From Psychromonas sp. SP041 (GTDB taxonomy: Bacteria; Pseudomonadota; Gammaproteobacteria; Enterobacterales; Psychromonadaceae): a stretch of DNA of 59,090 nt. Location: the NCBI RefSeq assembly GCF_000470315.2, contig NZ_CBRF02000031.1, positions 1-59,090 on the forward strand, read 5' to 3'. Shown here piece by piece: positions 27,127 through 35,933 of the stretch (position 1 is the stretch's first letter; each line of letters opens with the position of its first letter). Below the pieces are notes generated by a model. That model had not been told where the DNA came from, did no database searches, and saw nothing but the letters and a program-made list of their open reading frames with translations. Position numbers and translations under genes: made by a program.

Positions 27127-28125
27127 TTACTGGTTAGACGCTTGTGCAGCTTCAAGTAAGTCACTACCAATATCTTTTTCATACTTTTTCCATACTGGTT
27201 TAAGTGCAGTAACCCAAGCTTCACGTTGCTCTGCTGTTAAAGTACGAACAACACCACCCGCTTTGATAATGTTTTGCTTGTTCGCTTCATTCACAACCGT
27301 TGATTCAGCATTTCGAACTTCAGTTACTTCTTTCAAGATAGTGCCTAATTGATTGCGAATATCATCAGGTAAGTTGTCCCACCAATCGCCAGACGTCACG
27401 ACTAAGTAATCTAAAATACCGTGATTCGTTTCTGTTACGCCATCTTGAACTTCGAAGAATTTTTTACCGTAAGTATTTGACCAAGTATTTTCCTGACCAT
27501 CGATAACTTTAGTTTGTAAGCCGCCGTAAACTTCTTTAAATGACATTTTCTGAGGATTCGCACCTAGTTGTTCAAATTGTGCCACTAACACGTCAGAAGC
27601 TTGTACACGGAACTTAAGCCCTTTAGCATCACTTGGTAATAACAAAGGCTTATTAGCTGACATTTGTTTCATGCCGTTATGCCAAAACTCTAATCCTTTT
27701 AGACCACGACGATTCATTGCATTTTTTAACTTATCGCCCGCTTCAGAGTTCTGAAATCTATCAACAGCAGCAACATCATCGAATAAAAATGGCAAATCAA
27801 AAAGTCGGTATTTTTTAGTGATTTTTTCAAACTTAGATAAAGAAGGAGCCGCTAGTTGCACGTCACCATTTAACAGTGCTTCTAATACTTGGTTGTCATC
27901 ATATAAAGTTGAGTTTGGAAAAACCTGCATACACGCTTTACCGTTCATTTCAGTATTCACACGTTCTTCTAATAATGATGCAGCAACTCCCTTAGGGTGT
28001 TTATCAGAATTAGTAACATGACTGAACTTGATCACCATTTCACCTGGATCACAATTAGCATAAGCATTAGCGCCACTTAAAAGTGCTGCACTACATAAAG
28101 ACATAACCGTTAATTTTTTAAACAT
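27127..28125 (-). CDS. dctP: TRAP transporter substrate-binding protein
   Basis: The 332-residue periplasmic protein has a signal peptide (MFKKLTVMSLCSAALLSGAN, cleavage near AYA) and DctP features: MVIKFSHVTNSDKHPKGVAA, PNSTLYDDNQVLEALLNGDV, a FRVQAS motif with the conserved substrate-carboxylate arginine near residue 170, and GGLQTKVIDGQENTWSNTYG. C4-dicarboxylates (succinate, fumarate, malate) are the likely ligands, given DctB/DctD. AGGAG precedes the ATG; a sigma-54 promoter lies about 115 bp upstream. Confidence 0.93.
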   Translation of the reverse strand: MFKKLTVMSLCSAALLSGANAYANCDPGEMVIKFSHVTNSDKHPKGVAASLLEERVNTEMNGKACMQVFPNSTLYDDNQVLEALLNGDVQLAAPSLSKFEKITKKYRLFDLPFLFDDVAAVDRFQNSEAGDKLKNAMNRRGLKGLEFWHNGMKQMSANKPLLLPSDAKGLKFRVQASDVLVAQFEQLGANPQKMSFKEVYGGLQTKVIDGQENTWSNTYGKKFFEVQDGVTETNHGILDYLVVTSGDWWDNLPDDIRNQLGTILKEVTEVRNAESTVVNEANKQNIIKAGGVVRTLTAEQREAWVTALKPVWKKYEKDIGSDLLEAAQASNQ

Positions 28126-28562
28126 GTTGAGCTCCTATATCCATATTGGTACGCATTGATTGCGTATGTGTATAAAACTGACTTTAATAAAATGATGTAA
28201 ATATTAATAACGAAAACGTTCTATCGTATGAACTGATATAGCAAGCAGCGCGCCAATGTTAAATTAATGTTAACAATGCAGTCATAGCAGGGTTTATAGA
28301 GAAATTATTAGGGAAATAGAAAATAGGTTGTTAACGCTATGGGGGGAAACCTACCCATCTAAAATGAGCAATGAGTCAAAAGCCGCCATTATTATTCTGA
28401 TCAATTATTTAAAGATTACAAAAGTATGGAGGTAGATAGATATAAGATAAATAGGTAAATAGACACATAAGTGCATAAAAGATTTAGACAGCGATTTAAA
28501 TAGAGCTGTAGCAATTATTTTCGAAGATCATAGGATTTTAAACGGAAGGTTTTTTAATAGAT
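28126..28562. other. dctP upstream region
   Basis: No gene. Besides the sigma-54 promoter, GTTAAC palindromes occur at about 28268 and 28331, and ATGGGGGG...CTACCCAT (about 28340-28359) is a partial inverted repeat; either could be DctD sites upstream of the promoter. 28430-28470 is rich in GATA/TAGATA repeats. Confidence 0.4.
28240..28255 (-). promoter_or_regulatory. Sigma-54 promoter of dctPQM
   Basis: The minus strand reads TGGCGCGCTGCTTGCT, matching the -24/-12 consensus TGGCACG-N4-TTGCW at all but one fixed position and with the correct GG-to-GC spacing. DctD, encoded nearby, is the expected activator. Confidence 0.85.
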
Positions 28563-28592
28563 ACAAAAAAGGCCACCGAAGTGACCTTTCTA
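28563..28592 (-). terminator. Terminator of the PEP-CTERM gene
   Basis: Minus strand: AAAGGTCAC-TTCG-GTGGCCTTT (9-bp stem with one G-T pair, stable TTCG loop) followed by TTTT. The flanking TTTTTTGTATC context is shared with the terminator at 13784-13814. Confidence 0.88.
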
Positions 28593-28636
28593 ACCATAGC
28601 GCTTAACACTAAGCCTATTTGTATCTGTCAGTGAAC

Positions 28637-29353
28637 TTAAGCCTTACGACGAGACGCCCCAGCAAAACCTAACAACGCTAAACCAAAAACAGCTAGTGTT
28701 GAAGGCTCAGGAACAGAAACGGTTGCATAATCAAAATTTAAATTACTGATAGCACCTGAACCATTAAGGTTTATTTCTAACGAGTAAACACCTGCTACAT
28801 CAAACAATAAACGATCCCAAGTATTATTACCGCCAGTACCCGGAGTGAAAAAAGTACCTGCACTAATTTCATCGCCATTTACATCGTATAAATTAATCTC
28901 ATTATGATCAGTTGCTTCTTCAGACTCAATATCAAAGAAATCAATACTGTTTAACGTAATAGCTTCAGAAAAGTCAATTGTAAAATATCCCGCAGGACGA
29001 TTACCTTCGTCATCTGGATTTGTACAAGTTAATGCATCACAAGTAGTAGGGTTTTCATGGATAACTAAAATATTACCTGGATTTGAAGTGCCCAAACTTG
29101 GATTATTAATATTCGTAAAAGGCGATTCTAAATCACTATCTTGAGTATTCGTTAGGCTACTGTCAAAAACAACAGCTAGATTGCTTTCATTTTGAAAAGC
29201 ATTAGTACCATTAAAAGTAATGCCATAATCAGCAAAGTACTCGTCATCGACAATCGTTCCGTTATCTAAACCGTCAAAAGAAATGGTAGTAGCAGATGCT
29301 AATGGCACCATTGCTGTTGAGGCAGCTAATACAATCCAGTGTTTTAATTTCAT
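28637..29353 (-). CDS. PEP-CTERM sorting-domain protein
   Basis: The 238-residue secreted protein has a signal peptide (MKLKHWIVLAASTAMVPLAS ending at ATT), a beta-rich central part (TISFDGLDNGTIVDDEYFAD, FTIDFSEAITLNSIDFFDIE) and a canonical C-terminal PEP-CTERM: VPEPST, hydrophobic LAVFGLALLGFAG, then ASRRKA. It is handled by an exosortase encoded elsewhere and is probably a cell-surface or extracellular-matrix protein. The two cysteines in TTCDALTCTNP may form a disulfide. It has its own terminator. Confidence 0.88.
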   Translation of the reverse strand: MKLKHWIVLAASTAMVPLASATTISFDGLDNGTIVDDEYFADYGITFNGTNAFQNESNLAVVFDSSLTNTQDSDLESPFTNINNPSLGTSNPGNILVIHENPTTCDALTCTNPDDEGNRPAGYFTIDFSEAITLNSIDFFDIESEEATDHNEINLYDVNGDEISAGTFFTPGTGGNNTWDRLLFDVAGVYSLEINLNGSGAISNLNFDYATVSVPEPSTLAVFGLALLGFAGASRRKA

Positions 29354-29556
29354 AATTGTTCCTTAATTTATAATATTAACTTAGCTCACGGAAAGTGAAT
29401 GGTTAATAAAGAGCATATAATTACAACGAATAATAAAAAATAAAAATGACCAAACATCAGCTTAATCGTTGATAACACACATTATATCATCTATTTATCT
29501 AGTCAAATATAAGTCATTAAAGCATATTTCGTAAACCTTTCTGAACTATCTACTCA

Positions 29557-30870
29557 TTAAGTATACAAACGTTTCGCTTTGAGTAATGCCCCAAAGACAA
29601 CAGAGCTAAATGCGTCTGCAACGGTGATTGACACTGAAGGGTAACGATCACTTAAAGCTTGTTGCACCAATGGAGATAATCCCATCCCTCCCGTTAAATA
29701 AATGATTTCAGGAATTCTCTGTGCCTGCTCAATTGCATCATCAATCATCACAAACATTTTATCTAACCAATTCACCATTGTTTCAGATACTTGTGGACGT
29801 TGAATATTCAGTTCTAGCTCACTTTCGACGAAGGATAGAGACAATTCAGCTTTATCATTGTCACTTAAATTGATTTTAGCGAGCTCAATCGAATGCATTA
29901 ACTGGTGTGTTAACCTTTCCGTTTGTACTTGTTGTAAGCGCATTAACGGTATTGGGTTTTCACTTTCGTTAATATATTCGGTAATCGACTTACTGCGAGC
30001 AGGCGAATAAAAATCACTCATTAATGGAATGTTATCAATGTCATAAACACCAGAAAACAACATATTAGGAATCGCTCTTCCCTTGTTAGTACGCGTACCT
30101 CTTCCAAATAAAGGAGAAACAATGCCGCTGGCTAATAACTTATCGCAAACAATCCCACCTTGGCGGATCCCTACTGTTGAATAGATATCAGCAGTACGGT
30201 CAAGTTTCTCTGCATTTTCTTGGCTTAACATACAGAAAGTAACATCTGACGTACCGCCACCTAAATCCACAACCATCGCATCGGTTGCTTTTTCGATATT
30301 CTGTTCAAAGTGATAGGCTGCGGCAAGCGGCTCATGGATAAACTCAACATCAGTAAATCCTACTTTATTAGCGGCACGCAACATTAATGCTTCAGCTTGT
30401 TTATTGCCTAATTCACCCATAGTGGAATGATAGTTAACTGGGCGTGCAATCACCGCTTTAGTAATAACAATAGAAAGTTGTTTCTCTGCACATTTCTTTA
30501 AATACGAAAGAAAACGAACCACTAGCTTTTCAAAGCTATCTAACAAGCGTTTAGGAATTTTTGCCCCTAAAAAGTTTTTAGGGCTATTAACATAACGACC
30601 TTCATGCGGTGTTTGTAAAAAAGCATTAAAGCCTTGTTCACCAAATAAAATCTCACCCGCTGCTAACATATCGTTTAAAGTTTGTTCATTTGCTTTAGCA
30701 TCATGGCTATCGTCACCTGACTCGTCATGAGCCAAGTAAATAGCAGAGCGTATTTTATAAGGGTTTTCGCTGTTCTCATCTACAACAATCAGTGTTGGTA
30801 AGTCATTAACAAGCGCTGCTACAGCACAATTACTCGTACCAAAATCAATGCCAATAAAATCAGTTGTCAT
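29557..30870 (-). CDS. yegD: YegD-type Hsp70-family protein
   Basis: The 437-residue protein matches E. coli YegD, a DnaK-like ATPase without the C-terminal substrate-binding lid. Nucleotide-binding motifs: FIGIDFGTSNCAVAAL (phosphate 1), AVIARPVNYHS, FIHEPLAAAYHFEQ, AMVVDLGGGTSDVTFCML (phosphate 2), and IIYLTGGMGLSPLVQQAL (adenosine). A chaperone or regulatory role is possible but not defined. It is monocistronic and divergent from nasT. Confidence 0.9.
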   Translation of the reverse strand: MTTDFIGIDFGTSNCAVAALVNDLPTLIVVDENSENPYKIRSAIYLAHDESGDDSHDAKANEQTLNDMLAAGEILFGEQGFNAFLQTPHEGRYVNSPKNFLGAKIPKRLLDSFEKLVVRFLSYLKKCAEKQLSIVITKAVIARPVNYHSTMGELGNKQAEALMLRAANKVGFTDVEFIHEPLAAAYHFEQNIEKATDAMVVDLGGGTSDVTFCMLSQENAEKLDRTADIYSTVGIRQGGIVCDKLLASGIVSPLFGRGTRTNKGRAIPNMLFSGVYDIDNIPLMSDFYSPARSKSITEYINESENPIPLMRLQQVQTERLTHQLMHSIELAKINLSDNDKAELSLSFVESELELNIQRPQVSETMVNWLDKMFVMIDDAIEQAQRIPEIIYLTGGMGLSPLVQQALSDRYPSVSITVADAFSSVVFGALLKAKRLYT

Positions 30871-31021
30871 AGGAATACCTAATGGAAAAAATTAAGGGGC
30901 GAGATATTACCTTATCAAGTCACAAATATAAATATGGATTAAGGTAATTCAGTCACATTGAGAAATAAATAACAATTAATTTTAAAATCACACTGATGTA
31001 ATCGTTTAACTCATCGCTCAA

Positions 31022-31042
31022 ATGAGTATTTAAAATACTCAT
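31022..31042. repeat. Perfect 21-base palindrome between yegD and nasT
   Basis: Arms ATGAGTATTT and AAATACTCAT surround a single A. It resembles a dimeric regulator site. It lies next to the NtrC-like sites; the owner is unknown. Confidence 0.5.
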
Positions 31043-31044
31043 CA

Positions 31045-31099
31045 ATATTGCACCTGTTCAGTGCGTCATCGCCATTGATTTACAGCATTGGTGCAATAT
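31045..31099. promoter_or_regulatory. NtrC-like binding sites upstream of nasT
   Basis: TGCACCTGTTCAGTGCG (31049-31065) has the GCAC-N7-GTGC layout of NtrC sites. GCATTGGTGCA (31085-31095) offers a second half-site. ATATTGCACC (31045-31054) and GGTGCAATAT (31090-31099) are also an exact inverted repeat. They lie about 75-140 bp upstream of the sigma-54 promoter, as expected for an enhancer. Confidence 0.55.
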
Positions 31100-31171
31100 A
31101 TGTATCCAAAAACTCACTTAAGCCCAACTAAAAAACCCTTAACACATTGATTTTAATTGAATAAATAAACA

Positions 31172-31187
31172 TGGCATTCAATGTGCT
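31172..31187 (+). promoter_or_regulatory. Candidate sigma-54 promoter of nasT
   Basis: TGGCATTCAATGTGCT keeps TGGCA at -24 and TGC at -12 with the correct spacing (GG-N10-GC). It is 48 bp before the nasT start. Confidence 0.65.
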
Positions 31188-31234
31188 ATAAGTAAATAGA
31201 GCGTTAAAGAAATAGGTTACCAAATTGATGTTAA

Positions 31235-31927
31235 ATGGATGTTGATCAATCGTTAATTGAGCAAGGAGTCACCATAGTGGGTGTAATACAAGATGAGCAA
31301 TTTAAAAGTAAACAGAAGAACTCTGTATTACTTGTTGAAGAGGTAAAGACGATTGAATTTATCATTGATGGTAAAAAAGACAACAATCAGTATCAAAACA
31401 CCTCATTAAAACAATCTCTTATCGATCTTAACTATAACGTCATTCATTGTGTCAGTAATTCTGCTTTATTATCTAAACAATGTTTACAGCATCTTCCAGA
31501 CATTTTAATCATCAATACAAATGAGCCTTCTGCTGAAATATTGAAAGAAATAAGCAACATTAATAAATTAACGCCTTTACCTGTTTTAGTGTTTGCAACA
31601 CAAGAAACACCCTCTTTAATTAAATCATCAATCCAAGCGGGTGTAAGCGCCTATATTGTTAATGATATTCAACCTAGCCGTTTAAATAGTTTGATCACGG
31701 TTGCTTGTGAGCGATTTAAAGAACATCAATTATTAGTTCAAGAATTACAACGCACAAAAAATCAATTGGCAGATCGTAAAATTGTTGAAAGAGCAAAAGG
31801 TTATATCATGCAACAACGAAAAATGACCGAACAAGAAGCCTTCACCTTACTAAGAAAAATGGCGATGAATAATGGGCAAACATTAGCCGAGGTTTCAAAT
31901 AATATCATCACTGTTTTTACTCATTAA
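31235..31927 (+). CDS. nasT: NasT-like ANTAR-domain antitermination regulator
   Basis: The 230-residue protein ends in an ANTAR RNA-binding domain (RKIVERAKGYIMQQRKMTEQ, then EAFTLLRKMAMNNGQTLAEV; about 180-225) preceded by a receiver-like domain. NasT binds paired hexaloop hairpins in leader RNAs and prevents termination. The receiver looks degenerate: the position of the usual phospho-acceptor aspartate is Asn in DILIINTNEPS, and the early acidic pair is reduced (LLVEEVKT). It has about 30 extra N-terminal residues compared with usual NasT. Its target RNA lies directly downstream before nrtA. No NasS-like sensor gene is adjacent. Confidence 0.88.
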   Translation: MDVDQSLIEQGVTIVGVIQDEQFKSKQKNSVLLVEEVKTIEFIIDGKKDNNQYQNTSLKQSLIDLNYNVIHCVSNSALLSKQCLQHLPDILIINTNEPSAEILKEISNINKLTPLPVLVFATQETPSLIKSSIQAGVSAYIVNDIQPSRLNSLITVACERFKEHQLLVQELQRTKNQLADRKIVERAKGYIMQQRKMTEQEAFTLLRKMAMNNGQTLAEVSNNIITVFTH

Positions 31928-32031
31928 AAGACAATATCAAAGCGAATTATCAAAACCAATAAGCATCAGTTAATAGAGTCGTTAAACGCATAAAAGAAAA
32001 CAGATAAAAAATAAGAAGTAGAAATAAAAAG

Positions 32032-32116
32032 TTTTATTATCAACGGCGATAATAAAATAAAAATTAATTAAGCTTAAACAATGGCGTTTAAGCAGTTTAA
32101 AAGAGCAATGGCGCTC
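32032..32116 (+). promoter_or_regulatory. ANTAR-type leader RNA: three hexaloop hairpins
   Basis: Three stem-loops precede nrtA. First: TTTTATTATC/GATAATAAAA, perfect 10-bp stem, loop AACGGC (32032-32057). Second: GCTTAAAC/GTTTAAGC, perfect 8-bp stem, loop AATGGC (32072-32093). Third: GAGC/GCTC, loop AATGGC (32103-32116). All three loops have A at position 1 and G at position 4, the ANTAR-recognised pattern. The third shares GCGCTC with the terminator's left arm, so the two structures exclude each other. Known ANTAR targets usually have two hairpins; here there are three. Confidence 0.85.
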
Positions 32117-32160
32117 ATTAACCTCCTTGTAATAAGGACGTTAATGAGCGCTTTTTTTTT
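32111..32160 (+). terminator. Leader terminator of the nrt operon
   Basis: GCGCTCATTAAC pairs perfectly with GTTAATGAGCGC; CCTT/AAGG extends the stem inside; nine T follow. It lies 34 bp before the nrtA start, where it acts as the regulated terminator of the ANTAR leader. Confidence 0.93.
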
Positions 32161-32194
32161 GCATCAAAATAACCAAAATAAAAGGATTTATATA

Positions 32195-33580
32195 ATGAGT
32201 TGGATTAAACCAGTCAAATTTGTCGCTAAAAAACTGGCACTAAGCATCGCAATATCAGCAACCGTGATCTCTTTTGCACAAGCCGAAAAGTTAGGCTATC
32301 CAGAAAAAGAAGAATTAAAATTTGGCTTTATTAAATTAACCGATATGGCACCGATCGCCATCGCTTATGAAAATGGTTATTTTGAAGACGAAGGTTTATA
32401 CGTCACGATTGAAGCACAAGCTAACTGGAAAGTGTTACTCAATGGTTTAATTGATGGCACGCTAGATGGTGCACACATGTTAGCGGGACAACCGATTGCA
32501 GCAACAATGGGCTTTGGTACAAAAGCCCATATCATTACGCCTTTTTCAATGGATTTAAATGGTAATGCGATTACTGTTTCTAATGAAATTTGGAAACAGA
32601 TGAAACCTAATATTCCTAAACAAGCAGATGGATGGCCAGTACATCCAATCAAAGCGGATGCGTTAAAGCCTGTTGTCGAGTCTTATAAAGCACAAGGTAA
32701 ACCATTCAATCTAGGCATGGTATTCCCTGTATCAACACATAACTATGAATTACGTTATTGGTTAGCAGCTGGTGACATTCACCCAGGATTTTACGCACCA
32801 CATAAAGGTGATACGAGCGGTCATATCGATGGCGATGCTATCTTATCTGTTACGCCTCCACCGCAAATGCCATCAACATTAGAAGCAGGCACTATCTACG
32901 GTTATTCCGTAGGTGAACCATGGAACCAACAAGCTGTATTTAAAGGCATCGGTGTACCTGTTGTGACTGATTACGAAATATGGAAAAACAATCCAGAGAA
33001 AGTATTTGGTTTAACTGCTGAATTTGCTGAAAAATACCCGAACACAACTATTCGTTTAACACGCGCATTAATTCGTGCCGCTATGTGGTTAGACGAAAAA
33101 GATAATGCAAACCGCCCTGCTGCAGTGAAGATTTTATCGCAATCTAACTACGTTGGTGCCGATTATGAAGTCATTGCAAACAGTATGACGGGAACATTTG
33201 AATACGAAAAAGGCGACAAACGAGATGTCCCTGATTTCAATGTATTCTTTAGACACAACGCAACTTACCCATACTACTCAGATGCCATTTGGTATTTAAC
33301 GCAAATGCGTCGTTGGGGTCAAATTTCAGAAGCTAAATCAGATGAATGGTACAAAGACTTAGCGAAGAAAGTTTACCGTCCAGACATTTACCAAATGGCG
33401 GCTCAATCATTAATTGATGAAAAACTAGCTGATGCTAAAGACTTCCCAGACTTTTCGACTGAAAAAGGCTTTAGAGCACCACAAACGCACTTTATTGATG
33501 ACTTAGTTTATGACGGTAACACACCAAACGCTTACATAGACTCTTTCAAAATTGGACTTAAAAAAGATGACAAAATTTAA
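32195..33580 (+). CDS. nrtA: Nitrate-type ABC transporter substrate-binding protein
   Basis: The 461-residue protein has a Sec signal peptide ([18 protein letters not shown]) and matches NrtA/CmpA-type binding proteins: [80 protein letters not shown]. The ligand is nitrate or nitrite by family and context; cyanate or bicarbonate relatives exist. Start at 32195 follows AAAGGA; the frame could open at 32081, but that ATG lies in a leader-hairpin loop. Controlled by the upstream terminator/ANTAR leader. Confidence 0.9.
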   Translation: MSWIKPVKFVAKKLALSIAISATVISFAQAEKLGYPEKEELKFGFIKLTDMAPIAIAYENGYFEDEGLYVTIEAQANWKVLLNGLIDGTLDGAHMLAGQPIAATMGFGTKAHIITPFSMDLNGNAITVSNEIWKQMKPNIPKQADGWPVHPIKADALKPVVESYKAQGKPFNLGMVFPVSTHNYELRYWLAAGDIHPGFYAPHKGDTSGHIDGDAILSVTPPPQMPSTLEAGTIYGYSVGEPWNQQAVFKGIGVPVVTDYEIWKNNPEKVFGLTAEFAEKYPNTTIRLTRALIRAAMWLDEKDNANRPAAVKILSQSNYVGADYEVIANSMTGTFEYEKGDKRDVPDFNVFFRHNATYPYYSDAIWYLTQMRRWGQISEAKSDEWYKDLAKKVYRPDIYQMAAQSLIDEKLADAKDFPDFSTEKGFRAPQTHFIDDLVYDGNTPNAYIDSFKIGLKKDDKI

Positions 33581-33644
33581 GGTTATTTAACCGTTACTAA
33601 AAAAAGTACATAAATAAAATTTAAATTTAGTCTTTAAAAAGCAA

Positions 33645-33679
33645 TTGATACCCGCTCCTACGTTTGGGTCGGGTATCAA
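33645..33679 (+). repeat. Intercistronic hairpin nrtA-nrtB
   Basis: TTGATACCCG and CGGGTATCAA form a perfect 10-bp stem with a 15-base loop. With no T-run, it probably stabilises the upstream binding-protein mRNA or attenuates partially. Confidence 0.6.
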
Positions 33680-33706
33680 AACAGCGTTCAAAAAGGAACA
33701 GTCACA

Positions 33707-34702
33707 ATGACAACCAGCTCACTTATCAATAAATTAGAACTTTCAGCAATAACCAGCCAAAAGCTACAAGGCTGGTTTAAATCAATCAGTAAATTATTGG
33801 TATTGCCTTTAATAGGCATCATGATCTTTCTGTTCTTATGGAGTGTTGCCGCTAAAAATATCCATACGTCTTTAGGTGATTTTCCAGGGCCGAATGCTGT
33901 ATTCCAACAGTTTGATTCTCTTTATGATGAACATACAGCAGAAAGAGCAAAAGCTGAAAAATTCTATCAACGTCAAGACATACGTAATGAAGCGCGATTA
34001 GCTGCCGATCCTACTTATGTTGTAAAAATCAGAAACTATACCGGTAAAGAAACCTTTCTAGACCAAATTGTCACGAGCTTAATCACTGTTACCAGTGGTT
34101 TTTTATTAGCGGCGATCATCGCGATTCCATTAGGGATTGCAATGGGGTTAAGTAAAAACCTCAACTCAGCCGTCAATCCAATTATTCAGATATTCAAACC
34201 TGTTTCACCATTGGCATGGTTACCTTTAGTGACAATGGTAGTGAGTGCACTTTATGTTTCTGACGATCCTTTAGTCTCTAAATCATTTGTTAACTCATTA
34301 TTAACAGTGACACTTTGTAGTTTATGGCCAATGGTCATCAACACCTCAATTGGTGTTTCATCGCTAGAACAAGACTTAAAAAATGTCAGCCGCGTGTTAC
34401 GTTTACCGCTGTTCACACACATTAAAAAAATTGTACTACCTGCCTCTGTACCGATGATATTCACTGGTATGCGTTTATCTTTTGGCGTCGCATGGATGGT
34501 ATTAATTGCCGCAGAAATGTTGGCACAAAATCCTGGACTGGGAAAATTTGTATGGGATGAATTTCAAAATGGGAGTTCTGATTCTTTAGCACGCATCATG
34601 GCGGCAGTTATTGTGATTGGTTTTATCGGATTCGTACTTGATAGAGGCATGTTGCAACTTCAACGCATGGCATCTTGGGATAAATCAGCAACAACGGTTT
34701 AA
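33707..34702 (+). CDS. nrtB: Nitrate-type ABC transporter permease
   Basis: The 331-residue protein is an NrtB/SsuC-type permease. A first helix (about 32-48), a long non-membrane segment (LGDFPGPNAVFQQFDSLYDE and following, about 60-115), then five helices: TSGFLLAAIIAIPLGIAMGL, FKPVSPLAWLPLVTMVV, LLTVTLCSLWPMVINTSIGV, the coupling loop VSRVLRLPLFTHIKKIVLPA, and FGVAWMVLIAAEML. The insert between helix 1 and the core fits nitrate permeases. Preceded by AAGGA. Confidence 0.9.
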   Translation: MTTSSLINKLELSAITSQKLQGWFKSISKLLVLPLIGIMIFLFLWSVAAKNIHTSLGDFPGPNAVFQQFDSLYDEHTAERAKAEKFYQRQDIRNEARLAADPTYVVKIRNYTGKETFLDQIVTSLITVTSGFLLAAIIAIPLGIAMGLSKNLNSAVNPIIQIFKPVSPLAWLPLVTMVVSALYVSDDPLVSKSFVNSLLTVTLCSLWPMVINTSIGVSSLEQDLKNVSRVLRLPLFTHIKKIVLPASVPMIFTGMRLSFGVAWMVLIAAEMLAQNPGLGKFVWDEFQNGSSDSLARIMAAVIVIGFIGFVLDRGMLQLQRMASWDKSATTV

Positions 34703-34709
34703 ATAAAGC

Positions 34710-34743
34710 AATTAGCGCGACTGACTTAGGTGTAGCGCTAATT
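34710..34743 (+). repeat. Intercistronic hairpin nrtB-nrtD
   Basis: AATTAGCGC pairs with GCGCTAATT (9 bp) around a 16-base loop, followed by TAAAAG. No strong T-run. Confidence 0.55.
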
Positions 34744-34814
34744 TAAAAGACTCATTTAACAGTACAGCTAATAACTAATTAATTAACGAACAATAAGCAA
34801 TTAAGGAAAAAAAC

Positions 34815-35651
34815 ATGAATGTTTTACTTGATATAAGCCATATAGATATGGAATTCCCAACCCCTACGGGTAGTTTTACAGCACTTAAAGATGTTGATTT
34901 AAAAATAAAAAAAGGCGAGTTTGTTTCACTGATTGGCCATTCAGGTTGTGGTAAATCAACGGTATTGAATGTGGTTGCTGGTTTATATCAAGCAACCAAA
35001 GGCGGCGTGATTCTAAGCGGTAAAGAAGTCACTGAACCGGGTCCTGAACGCGCCGTTGTTTTTCAAAATCATTCGTTGTTACCTTGGTTAACAGCTTATC
35101 AAAATGTAGAGTTGGCGGTTGAACAAGTCTTTGGTAAAACAATGAGTAAACCCGCTAAGAAAGATTGGATTGAACATAATCTAAAATTGGTTCACATGGA
35201 CCATGCAATGTACAAACGTCCTAATGAAATATCGGGCGGAATGAAACAACGTGTAGGCATTGCGCGTGCATTAGCAATGCAACCAGAAGTTTTATTAATG
35301 GATGAGCCTTTTGGAGCACTAGATGCGTTAACAAGAGCACACATGCAGGATTCATTAATGGAGATTCAAAATGAGTTGAATAATACCGTTATCATGATCA
35401 CCCATGATGTTGATGAAGCTGTATTGTTATCAGACCGAATTGTCATGATGACGAATGGTCCAAGTGCGACAGTCGGTGAAATTCTAGATGTCGATTTAGA
35501 ACGTCCACGTGACCGATTAAGTTTATCTAAGGATGCACATTACAATCGCTTAAGATCTGATGTGTTAACCTTCTTATATGAAAAACAACGTAAAGTTGAA
35601 AATATTAAGGGTAAAACGATTTCAACCAACGCTTCTATAAAAACGGCCTAG
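34815..35651 (+). CDS. nrtD: Nitrate-type ABC transporter ATP-binding protein
   Basis: The 278-residue ATPase is of the NrtD/CmpD/SsuB type. Walker A GHSGCGKST (about 41-49), Q-loop VVFQNHSLLPWLTAYQNVEL, signature [20 protein letters not shown], Walker B VLLMDEPFGALDALTRAHMQ, and VIMITHDVDEAVLLSDRIVM. It lacks the extra binding-protein-like domain of cyanobacterial NrtC. It completes the nrtABD-type operon. No nitrate reductase gene follows in the window. Confidence 0.9.
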   Translation: MNVLLDISHIDMEFPTPTGSFTALKDVDLKIKKGEFVSLIGHSGCGKSTVLNVVAGLYQATKGGVILSGKEVTEPGPERAVVFQNHSLLPWLTAYQNVELAVEQVFGKTMSKPAKKDWIEHNLKLVHMDHAMYKRPNEISGGMKQRVGIARALAMQPEVLLMDEPFGALDALTRAHMQDSLMEIQNELNNTVIMITHDVDEAVLLSDRIVMMTNGPSATVGEILDVDLERPRDRLSLSKDAHYNRLRSDVLTFLYEKQRKVENIKGKTISTNASIKTA

Positions 35652-35698
35652 GCTTATGTCGACTATAGCGTTAATAAATAAAGAGATACTAAGAGAAC

Positions 35699-35780
35699 AA
35701 GGGTTAACACAAAAACTAACCCTAACACTAATAAAAAGGCGAGAATTGACAATAATACGGGGATGTAAATCCCCTCTTTA
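35699..35780 (+). terminator. Weak hairpins after the nrt operon
   Basis: AGGGTTA/TAACCCT (35699-35722) and GGGGAT-GTAA-ATCCCC followed by TCTTTAAC (35759-35782). The second is the better terminator candidate, though its T-run is broken. Confidence 0.45.
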
Positions 35781-35933
35781 ACTTATCGTCAATCGTGAAA
35801 TCAAAGCATTTTTTTAAGAATCTCAAAAATCACCTTTAAGCCACAATTAAAAATATTTTAATAAGTAAAAAAATTAGTAAATGAAAGTAATCAAAAGAAA
35901 ACAAGCAAAATAAAACAATCGAAAGAAAAAATC

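Noticed and set aside
32081-32194. Upstream in-frame ATG for nrtA
   Set aside because: The ATG is in the loop of a leader hairpin and the extra residues precede the signal peptide; the ATG at 32195 has a good ribosome-binding site.
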